Positions 7,578 to 13,509 of a stretch of 13,509 bases of DNA are shown here, in pieces; the stretch's first letter is position 1, and the number at the start of each line of letters is the position of its first letter. The notes below the pieces were generated by a model. It made no database searches. It was not told the origin of the DNA and worked only from the letters and a program-made list of their open reading frames with translations. The translations under genes and the position numbers were made by a program. Location of the stretch: the NCBI GenBank assembly GCA_945874195.1, contig CAMCFW010000022.1, forward strand, positions 1 through 13,509, in the 5' to 3' direction. The stretch comes from Chryseobacterium gleum (GTDB lineage: Bacteria > Bacteroidota > Bacteroidia > UBA10329).

Positions 7578-8445
7578 AGTCGTGAATGTGCTCGGCAATC
7601 AACTTGCCTTTATCTTCTTGAAGAAAATGCCCCGCGTGTTCAATAATGATCTCGGGTTCGTCCTTTGCAGATGGTATATTCTCTTTGAACCAACGGTCGG
7701 CACCTCGCATGATCGGATCTGAATCGGAGAACATGACAATGGCCGGTCGGGTCCATGTTTTCAGCACCTCGCGGGCGCGCTTCATTTGCCTCACACCATC
7801 ATCAGATGGGCTGGTCGGAATGAGCCCCGGCCAAGCACGGGCACCGGCCTTGTATTTATTGTCTGGAAAAGGGGCTTCATAACCCGCCAAGGCCTGAGCC
7901 TGCGGTGTGCGGTATGTTCCCCATTTGATGATGTTCTTTATGGGGAAGGTGGGCGAGAATCGAGCGAACCCCCTCCAAAGCCTGAAAGCCAAGGGCACGC
8001 GCCTGTTCCCGATGGGTAACGAGGTGTTAAGAATGACCACACGCTTGAACAACTCCGGACGCTTGCCCAATACGCTCAGTCCGATAAGGCCACCCCAGTC
8101 TTGCACCACAAGTGTAATGTCCTTTAACTCGGCCCGTTCAATGAATTTGATCAGGGTGCGATAGTGCATATAGAACGAATAATCCTTCTTTCGGGTGAAT
8201 TTATCGGAACGTCCGAAGCCAAAAAAATCGGGAGCGATGACGCGATAGTCCTTTTTCAACGGGGCGATTATTTTGCGATAGACATAGCTCCAGGTGGGTT
8301 CGCCATGCAGGCACAGGATCACCTCGCCTTTGCCTTCGTCAATGTAATGCAACCGTCCTCCGTTGATCTCCATGTAATGTGGGTCATAGGGGTAATCGGG
8401 AAGGCCATAAAAACGCTCATCGGGCGTGCGAAGCATCTCAATCAT
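7501..8445 (-). CDS. Haloalkane-dehalogenase-like alpha/beta hydrolase (HLD-I type)
   Basis: Predicted hydrolase that displaces halide from a haloalkane to give an alcohol. Residues here are numbered from the upstream GTG at 8451. The N-terminus LRTPDERFYGLPDYPYDPHY is typical of HLD-I enzymes. The fold shows CLHGEPTWSYVYRK (oxyanion region, 47-60) and VVQDWGG (115-121), where Asp118 is the nucleophile instead of the Ser of esterases and Trp119 a halide-binding residue. Trp159 in the cap may be the second halide-binding Trp, FSDSDP (241-246) supplies the acid, and HAGHFLQED (272-280) has His275 as base. I prefer the ATG at 8445 to the GTG at 8451; an ATG at 8436 is also possible. Real substrates are unknown, and many such proteins have untested activity. 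It overlaps mfd by 77 bp tail to tail and lies about 80 bp after the methyltransferase gene. Confidence 0.87.
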   Translation of the reverse strand: MIEMLRTPDERFYGLPDYPYDPHYMEINGGRLHYIDEGKGEVILCLHGEPTWSYVYRKIIAPLKKDYRVIAPDFFGFGRSDKFTRKKDYSFYMHYRTLIKFIERAELKDITLVVQDWGGLIGLSVLGKRPELFKRVVILNTSLPIGNRRVPLAFRLWRGFARFSPTFPIKNIIKWGTYRTPQAQALAGYEAPFPDNKYKAGARAWPGLIPTSPSDDGVRQMKRAREVLKTWTRPAIVMFSDSDPIMRGADRWFKENIPSAKDEPEIIIEHAGHFLQEDKGKLIAEHIHDFIQRSLARERGETVVIKPEKPRSRH

Positions 8446-8482
8446 GCCCACAAGATAATTTCTTAACGCGTGGTTGGATGCG

Positions 8483-8509
8483 CAAAGAGAGGAAATGTCT
8501 GAAATTCAA
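8483..8509 (-). promoter_or_regulatory. Candidate promoter for the dehalogenase-like gene
   Basis: Read on the minus strand, TTG (8509-8507) is followed after 16 bp by TCTCTTTG (8490-8483), one mismatch from the Bacteroidetes -7 consensus TAnnTTTG. It lies 38 bp before the preferred ATG, which would let the hydrolase be expressed separately from the genes upstream. The -33 TTG falls inside the small dyad TCAAC-AGA-GTTGA (8506-8518). Confidence 0.4.
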
Positions 8510-8524
8510 CAGAGTTGACGCGGG

Positions 8525-9208
8525 CTATCGGGTAGCTTCAACATAAAGCGATTCGTCACGTCTCAGCTCGCTATCGACCAGAAGTTTCGGATCGCGACCG
8601 GTCCTGAATGATTCCTTTTTCACGTCTTTAAATCCAACTTCTTCCAGCAGATGCTTGAAGGTCTCGAAATCGTACATGAACAGGTGGCCGTGGCTGCGTG
8701 CAATGCGGTTTATGCTGATCATCGGGGTAGGTTCAGGCCGATCGTCCGGTGCCGGCATCTTCACTTTTTCACCTGCTCGGTGTCGGTTGTAAAGGTCAAT
8801 GAAGAGTTCTCCGTCAGGCACAGCGATACGAACCGTACCACCCGGCTTCAGAATACGGAAGAATTCCTTCAGATTGTCTTTCGTAGACTGAAACGGAATG
8901 TGTTCCAGACAATGTTCGGTATAGATGCCCTTTAGGGCCCCATCGGCAATCGGATAGTTATCCCTTCTGATGGTGGAAATGTCCCACGGAATGACGTTCG
9001 GTTTCCATTCAATGTCGGTGTTTATGAAATCGTCATAGATGTTGTATCCGCAGCCGATCTGCAGGTATTCCTTGCCTTTGATGAGCTTATCGGAAACGAA
9101 GAACTTCCGGTTCAGGATCCACGGAGTGATGAACCGATTGAATACCTGATGGAACTTGGTGTAAGAGGTGATGGGCCTGTTCCACGAAAATTTTCCGTTT
9201 GCTTCCAT
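8525..9208 (-). CDS. Class I SAM-dependent methyltransferase
   Basis: Predicted small-molecule or glycan methyltransferase of 227 residues with a Rossmann fold. SAM-binding motif I is LQIGCG (49-54), the ribose-binding acidic residue lies in NTD (63-65), YTEHCLEHI (96-104) marks the motif around strand 4, and RILKPGGTVRIAVPD (118-132) is the post-motif typical of the UbiE/Methyltransf_11 group. HLFMYDFETFKHLLEEVGF (175-193) continues the fold. The acceptor cannot be inferred; proteins of this shape are frequent in surface-glycan clusters, but no glycosyltransferase is nearby. The start lies 27 bp after the stop of the ABC permease gene, which suggests co-transcription. Confidence 0.88.
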   Translation of the reverse strand: MEANGKFSWNRPITSYTKFHQVFNRFITPWILNRKFFVSDKLIKGKEYLQIGCGYNIYDDFINTDIEWKPNVIPWDISTIRRDNYPIADGALKGIYTEHCLEHIPFQSTKDNLKEFFRILKPGGTVRIAVPDGELFIDLYNRHRAGEKVKMPAPDDRPEPTPMISINRIARSHGHLFMYDFETFKHLLEEVGFKDVKKESFRTGRDPKLLVDSELRRDESLYVEATR

Positions 9209-9235
9209 GTGTTGAATTTCAGGCCAAATGTAAGG

Positions 9236-10480
9236 TCATTTACTTCGGATGGCTTCCACTGGGCTGAGCTTCGAGGCCATGTAGGCAGGAAAAATGCCCG
9301 AAATGATGCCGATGGATACCGATATCATGATTCCCTTTGCAACGTTGATCCATGTGAGAACAATGTTGACATCGAGCGCCCAAGAGGCCAAGAACGTGAG
9401 CAGATAGACGATGAAAAGTCCGGCCAGACCGCCCATTAGGCAAAGAAATACTGCTTCAGAAAGGAATTCCAGTAGAATGAACCAATTCTTGGCGCCCAAG
9501 GATTTTTCGATACCGATTAGATGCGTTCGTTCCTTGACCGAAACGAACATGATATTGGCAATTCCGAAACCACCGACCAGGATGGAAAAACCGCCTATGA
9601 TAGTGCCTGCAATGTTCATGATGGTGAAAAGCTGTTCGAGCGAGTTGGAAAGCAGGCTGATCTCGTTCAGAGAAAAATTGTCGTCAGCCTTCGGTTTTAG
9701 TCTGCGGATGCTACGCATGATGCCGCGAAGTTCATCCATCATCTCTTCCATTTCCACCCCACTTTTTCCTTTCACCATGATGAGCGGGTTCGAATTCCCG
9801 TTCAATTTCATGATCTGCCTCGCAAAGTTGATGGGGATCAACAGTTGGTTATCTACCGAATTGCCGAACACGCTTTCTCCTTCGACCCCAAAAACACCGA
9901 TTACCGTCAGCTTGCGCCCCATCACCTGAACGCTCTGTCCGACCGGATCTTGCTGTTGAAACAGGCCTTGGGCCACAGCCATGCCCAATACACACACATT
10001 CCTTCCAATTCCCGATTCGTCCAACGTGAAATACCTTCCGTTCACAATGTCGAACGATTTGATGCGGTCGTAGTCGTGCGTTACGGCCACCACGCTCACA
10101 TTCTCGGCCGAGTTCGATCCAAATTCAACAGTCTTTGTTCGCGAAGCCATGAAAACCACCGCTTCGGCAGTCAAACTGCGTAGTTGCACTTGTTTGAAGT
10201 CCTTTAGTTCGGCATCGGGCCGTTGCCAATAATTCCACCACTCGTAGTTGTTTCCAGTTGCCCACGGCCATTTCTGAATGTAGACCGTATTGTCGCCCAA
10301 CGATTGGATGTTGGTCCTGATGTTGTTCTCCATCGAGTCGACAAAGGTGAATACCAGTATGATGGCCATGATGCCAATGGTGATACCAAGCAGCGAAAGA
10401 ACGGTCCTAAGCTTGTTTCCGACCATCGCGTTCCAAGCCATTTTAATGCTTTCGTTGAACAGCTTGAAAAAGAGGGTCAT
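9236..10480 (-). CDS. MacB/FtsX-type ABC transporter permease
   Basis: Inner-membrane permease subunit of the MacB class (mechanotransmission type). The 414-residue product has the standard order: cytoplasmic start with NAMVGNKLRTVLSLLGITIG (17-36) leading into TM1 (about 25-47), a periplasmic MacB_PCD domain (about 48-285, with GRYF at 148-151 and LGMAVAQGLF at 165-174), then three C-terminal TMs (about 289-313, 338-366 and 374-400). The end ASKLSPVEAIRSK matches the usual family terminus. No ATPase or membrane-fusion gene is adjacent, so a partner must be encoded elsewhere or in trans. The ATG at 10480 begins at the divergent promoter region; the methyltransferase gene follows in the same direction. 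Confidence 0.93.
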   Translation of the reverse strand: MTLFFKLFNESIKMAWNAMVGNKLRTVLSLLGITIGIMAIILVFTFVDSMENNIRTNIQSLGDNTVYIQKWPWATGNNYEWWNYWQRPDAELKDFKQVQLRSLTAEAVVFMASRTKTVEFGSNSAENVSVVAVTHDYDRIKSFDIVNGRYFTLDESGIGRNVCVLGMAVAQGLFQQQDPVGQSVQVMGRKLTVIGVFGVEGESVFGNSVDNQLLIPINFARQIMKLNGNSNPLIMVKGKSGVEMEEMMDELRGIMRSIRRLKPKADDNFSLNEISLLSNSLEQLFTIMNIAGTIIGGFSILVGGFGIANIMFVSVKERTHLIGIEKSLGAKNWFILLEFLSEAVFLCLMGGLAGLFIVYLLTFLASWALDVNIVLTWINVAKGIMISVSIGIISGIFPAYMASKLSPVEAIRSK

Positions 10481-10522
10481 ATTATGTTGAAAACTTGGGA
10501 GGAAATGGTGATGGACAGAAGG

Positions 10523-10561
10523 CCAAAGGTAAGCGAATTACACAAAAAGGCCTACCTTTGG
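10523..10561. promoter_or_regulatory. Inverted pair of TACCTTTG boxes: divergent promoters or operator
   Basis: CCAAAGGTA (10523-10531) and its reverse complement TACCTTTGG (10553-10561) form a perfect 9-bp inverted repeat around a 21-bp centre. Each arm contains TACCTTTG, a full match to TAnnTTTG: the minus-strand copy points at the permease gene (43 bp to its ATG) and the plus-strand copy at purH (about 97 bp to its start). A -33 TTG at canonical spacing is not obvious for either. The symmetric arrangement allows coupled regulation by a single factor. The rest of the 177-bp gap (10481-10657) shows no convincing gene. Confidence 0.5.
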
Positions 10562-10657
10562 GCTGCTTGGAAAAAGCGCCTGAAACCCTTGATTTTAGTG
10601 GAGTTGAGAAATTTTCTGGAAACCCATTCCGAGCTTTTCGAATTGTTTATCATTTAA

Positions 10658-12175
10658 TTGCAGAAAGTGGGCAATAAGACCATCAAGAATGCGTTGATCT
10701 CGGTTTTTCACAAAGAAGGTTTGGAGCCGATCGTCAAGCAACTTGTGAAACACGGGGTCAGCATCTATTCGACCGGAGGGACACAGACCTATTTGGAAGG
10801 TTTGGGTGCTGAAGTATTATCAGTGGAAGAGCTTACATCCTATCCATCCATTCTGGGTGGTCGGGTAAAAACGCTTCATCCGAAGGTTTTCGGAGGAATA
10901 CTTGGCCGAAGAGAAGAGCAGGGAGATCTGCTTCAGTTGGAAGAATATCAGATTCCAGAGATCGACCTCGTTATTGTAGACCTCTATCCGTTTCAGGACA
11001 CGGTGAAAAGTGGAGCCTCTGAAGCAGACATTATCGAAAAGATCGACATCGGTGGCATTTCCCTGATCCGCGCAGCGGCAAAGAATTTCAAAGATGTGGT
11101 CATCATCCCGTCCAAAGAGCAGTATGCCGCTTTTTCTTCCATGCTGAGTACTTCGGCAAGCTCTAGTTTGGAGCAACGGAAACAGTTCGCAACGGCCGCA
11201 TTCGCAGTTTCATCGAGCTACGACACGGCTATTCACCGTTATTTTTCAGGCGATGTATTTTCGCACTCCGAGGCTGGCACCAAAGTGCTGCGCTATGGCG
11301 AAAACCCGCACCAGTCGGGCTATTTCCATGGCGATATCTCTGCCTTGTTCGACCAGGTTCATGGAAAGGAACTGAGCTACAATAACCTATTGGACATTGA
11401 TGCTGCAGTGAGTCTCATTGCAGATTTTGATGAGACCACATTCGCCATCCTTAAGCACAACAATGCCTGCGGATTGGCAAGCAGACCGAAGTTGGTCGAT
11501 GCATGGAAAGCGGCCTTGGCAGGTGATCCGATTTCGGCCTTCGGAGGAATTCTGGTAACCAATGTGGAGGTGGATGCCGAAACAGCAACCGAAATGAACG
11601 AATTGTTTTTCGAAGTGGTTGTCGCCCCTAGCTATTCGGCAGAGGCGCTGACCATTCTTCAGCAGAAAAAGAACCGGGTCATTCTCATTCAGAAGCCCTG
11701 CGAGTTTCCGAAGAATCAATTCCGCTCGCTTTTGAACGGAGTGCTGGAACAGGACAAGGATATGAGCACCCAAAAGGCTGCCGACATGGTTCCGGTCACG
11801 GATAAGAAACCAAGTGGCCGCGAAATGGAAGATCTGGTATTTGCCAATAAGTTGGTGAAACACACCAAATCGAACACCATCGTGCTTGCCAAGAACAAAC
11901 AACTGTTGGCAAGCGGTTGCGGAATGACTTCGCGGGTCGATGCGTTGAAATTTGCAATTACTAAGGCAAAGTCGTTTAACTTCGACCTGAATGAAGCCGT
12001 GATGGCATCGGACGCGTTCTTCCCATTTCCAGATTGTGTTGAAATTGCCCACAACGTTGGCGTGAGGGCGGTTGTGCAGCCGGGAGGATCGATAAAAGAT
12101 GGCGAATCGGTGGCATATTGCAACAAGAACGGAATGGCCATGGTGGTCACAGGAATCAGACATTTTAAACATTAA
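10658..12175 (+). CDS. purH: Bifunctional AICAR formyltransferase / IMP cyclohydrolase
   Basis: Catalyses the last two steps of IMP synthesis: formyl transfer from 10-formyl-THF to AICAR, then ring closure. The product is 505 residues from TTG, close to the usual length of about 510. The N-terminal MGS-like cyclohydrolase domain has YSTGGT (37-42), GGRVKTLHPKVFGGILGRR (67-85) and IGGISLIRAAAKN (131-143). The C-terminal transformylase domain has RYGENPHQSGYF, KHNNACGLA, AFGGILVTN, SDAFFPFPDCVEIA and QPGGSIKD. There is no ATG at the expected N-terminus: an in-frame TAA ends at 10657, so the start must be TTG 10658 or GTG 10667. GTG would give MGNKTIKNALISVF, which looks just as family-like. mreB follows after 6 bp, so the two share a transcript. 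Confidence 0.96.
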   Translation: MQKVGNKTIKNALISVFHKEGLEPIVKQLVKHGVSIYSTGGTQTYLEGLGAEVLSVEELTSYPSILGGRVKTLHPKVFGGILGRREEQGDLLQLEEYQIPEIDLVIVDLYPFQDTVKSGASEADIIEKIDIGGISLIRAAAKNFKDVVIIPSKEQYAAFSSMLSTSASSSLEQRKQFATAAFAVSSSYDTAIHRYFSGDVFSHSEAGTKVLRYGENPHQSGYFHGDISALFDQVHGKELSYNNLLDIDAAVSLIADFDETTFAILKHNNACGLASRPKLVDAWKAALAGDPISAFGGILVTNVEVDAETATEMNELFFEVVVAPSYSAEALTILQQKKNRVILIQKPCEFPKNQFRSLLNGVLEQDKDMSTQKAADMVPVTDKKPSGREMEDLVFANKLVKHTKSNTIVLAKNKQLLASGCGMTSRVDALKFAITKAKSFNFDLNEAVMASDAFFPFPDCVEIAHNVGVRAVVQPGGSIKDGESVAYCNKNGMAMVVTGIRHFKH

Positions 12176-12181
12176 GAAAGC

Positions 12182-13207
12182 ATGGGGCTGTTCGATTATT
12201 TCAGACAGGAGATAGCCATTGACCTAGGCACGGCCAACACTCTCATTATCTACAACGATAAGGTGGTGGTTGACGAGCCGTCAATTGTGGCAAGGGACAT
12301 TCAGACAGGTAAGATCGTTGCCATTGGGAAAAAAGCCCAGCAGATGCATGGCAAAACCCACAAGAACATCGAGACCATTCGGCCTTTGAAGGACGGGGTT
12401 ATCGCTGATTTTGAAGCGGCCGAGCAAATGATCAAAGGATTCATCCAAATGATCAATCCGGGCAGAAAGTACTTTCTTCCTCCACAGATCCGAATGGTGA
12501 TCTGCATTCCTTCTGGAATAACCGAAGTGGAGAAGCGTGCCGTTCGCGACTCGGCAGAACATGCCGGTGCCAAAGATGTGCGCTTGATCCAGGAACCAAT
12601 GGCTGCGGCCATCGGCATCGGTATCGATGTGGAAGAGCCAATGGGCAACATGATTATCGACATAGGTGGTGGAACAAGCGAAATTGCCGTTATCGCACTT
12701 GGAGGGATTGTGTGCGACCGCTCCATTCGTGTGGCGGGCGATGATTTTACCGCTGACATTGAAGATTACATGCGCAGACAGCACAACATCCTTATCGGAG
12801 AACGATCGGCCGAAAGGATCAAGATAGAGGTTGGCTCAGCCTTGACCGAATTGGACAATCCGCCCCCTGATTATGCCGTTCACGGTCGCGACCTCATGAC
12901 AGGTATTCCGAAGGAGATAACCGTTTCTTATCAGGAAGTGGCGCACGCACTCGACAAGTCGATCACCAAGATAGAGACGGCCATTTTGAATAATCTGGAG
13001 ATGACCCCGCCCGAGCTTTCGGCCGACATCTATCGCACCGGACTGTATCTGGCAGGTGGCGGTTCCATGCTGCGCGGTTTGGACAAACGCATCTCGCTGA
13101 AGACCAAGTTGCCGGTGCACATTGCAGACGACCCGTTGAGAGCCGTTGCCCGAGGAACAGGTATTGCACTGAAGAACATCGACCGCTTCCCATTTTTGAT
13201 GAGGTAA
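12182..13207 (+). CDS. mreB: Rod-shape-determining actin homologue MreB
   Basis: Membrane-associated bacterial actin that organises the elongasome for lateral cell-wall synthesis. The 341-residue product has the short N-terminal segment MGLFDYFRQEIAIDLGTANT (1-20), typical of Bacteroidetes MreB, with phosphate-1 loop DLGTANT (14-20). It continues with IPSGITEVEKRAVRDSAEHA (109-128), the connect-1 region QEPMAAAIGIG (137-147), phosphate-2 IIDIGGGTSEIAV (158-170), and the adenosine motif GLYLAGGGSMLRGL (287-300). Length and motifs are complete. It starts 6 bp after purH and is followed after 23 bp by mreC, an order I recall from other Bacteroidetes. The organism is therefore probably rod-shaped. 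Confidence 0.98.
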   Translation: MGLFDYFRQEIAIDLGTANTLIIYNDKVVVDEPSIVARDIQTGKIVAIGKKAQQMHGKTHKNIETIRPLKDGVIADFEAAEQMIKGFIQMINPGRKYFLPPQIRMVICIPSGITEVEKRAVRDSAEHAGAKDVRLIQEPMAAAIGIGIDVEEPMGNMIIDIGGGTSEIAVIALGGIVCDRSIRVAGDDFTADIEDYMRRQHNILIGERSAERIKIEVGSALTELDNPPPDYAVHGRDLMTGIPKEITVSYQEVAHALDKSITKIETAILNNLEMTPPELSADIYRTGLYLAGGGSMLRGLDKRISLKTKLPVHIADDPLRAVARGTGIALKNIDRFPFLMR

Positions 13208-13219
13208 TTGAGTTTTACC

Positions 13220-13234
13220 ATGTATGAAATATGA
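13220..13234 (+). other. Four-codon micro-ORF overlapping the mreC start
   Basis: ATG TAT GAA ATA TGA: its TGA (13232-13234) overlaps the mreC ATG (13231-13233) as ATGA. It could support re-initiation on mreC or could be chance. Confidence 0.2.
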
Positions 13235-13509
13235 AGAACATCCTGCTCTTTATATACAGGAATCATGTGTTCTTCGTGTTTCTCTTGCTCGAAGTCGTCT
13301 GTTTTTCACTCATCGTGAGAAACAATAATTTTCATCGCGGAAGCGTGCTCAATTCCAGCAATCTGCTGGTTGGTCGCATCTATGAATTCAACAACGGGGT
13401 TTCAGAGTATTTCAAGCTGAAGAGTATCAATGATGAGCTGGCATTGGAAAATGCCGCGCTTCGGGCGGTGCTGCGCGAGTCGAAATTCACCGTGGCAACC
13501 GGCACCACG
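13231..13509 (+). CDS. mreC: Rod-shape-determining protein MreC (5' part, runs off the window)
   Basis: The first 93 codons are open to the right edge; the protein is incomplete here. It starts MKNILLFIYRNHVFFVFLLL, a short cytoplasmic tail followed by one membrane anchor (about residues 10-32). A periplasmic segment follows containing SSNLLVGRIYEFNNGVSEYF (about 44-63) and the coiled-coil start LKSINDELALENAALRAVL (about 64-82). This matches the MreC plan of anchor, dimerising coiled coil, then beta domain beyond the edge. MreC links MreB filaments to periplasmic synthases. The ATG at 13231 lies 23 bp after mreB, consistent with one purH-mreB-mreC transcript. Confidence 0.9.
   Translation, partial: MKNILLFIYRNHVFFVFLLLEVVCFSLIVRNNNFHRGSVLNSSNLLVGRIYEFNNGVSEYFKLKSINDELALENAALRAVLRESKFTVATGTT

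Noticed and set aside
10484..10657. 57-codon plus-strand ORF in frame just before purH
   Set aside because: Its ATG is 3 bp from the divergent permease start, leaving no room for a promoter, and both TACCTTTG boxes lie inside it; the product resembles no family I know.

Overview
The window looks like chromosomal DNA of a Bacteroidetes bacterium, probably of the Flavobacteriales. The evidence is the protein flavour of every housekeeping gene, Bacteroidetes-type -7 promoter boxes (TAnnTTTG) in several gaps, weak or absent Shine-Dalgarno sequences, the purH-mreB-mreC order, and a secreted protein with the 'NVGIGTTTP' start common in this phylum. Base composition is moderate for the group and I saw no abrupt change across the genes. 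I cannot name the genus.

Layout. Positions 1-572 carry no convincing gene. Most of this is a 21-bp-period array (1-452, running off the left edge) of at least 21 units, each with a 12-bp palindromic core around GTTGASSTCAAC (S = G or C), followed by a fold-back block at 463-531. Next comes a leftward pair, a GNAT acetyltransferase of the SSAT/thialysine type and a monofunctional aspartate kinase (2315-573). A rightward cassette (about 2384-3130) has its own promoter, a secreted protein with a tail-collar-like domain, and a rho-independent terminator. Then come rightward fbp and mfd (3150-7577), 15 bp apart. Three leftward genes follow in genome order: a haloalkane-dehalogenase-like hydrolase that overlaps the mfd 3' end, a class I methyltransferase, and a MacB/FtsX-type ABC permease without its ATPase (10480-7501). 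A 177-bp divergent promoter region with an inverted pair of TACCTTTG boxes separates these from rightward purH-mreB-mreC (10658 to the right edge, mreC incomplete).

How the genes relate. Most are core functions: lysine/threonine-family amino acid entry (aspartate kinase), gluconeogenesis (fbp), transcription-coupled repair (mfd), the last two steps of IMP synthesis (purH), and rod-shape/cell-wall elongation (mreBC). The accessory parts are the collar-domain cassette, the dehalogenase-like hydrolase, the methyltransferase and the orphan permease.

The most unusual object is the array at the left edge. Its units are phased at two helical turns, the palindromic cores are conserved while one asymmetric 9-bp linker occurs in both orientations, and there is a five-unit higher-order duplication. 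It does not fit a CRISPR, an ordinary minisatellite or an intact gene. Its function is unknown.
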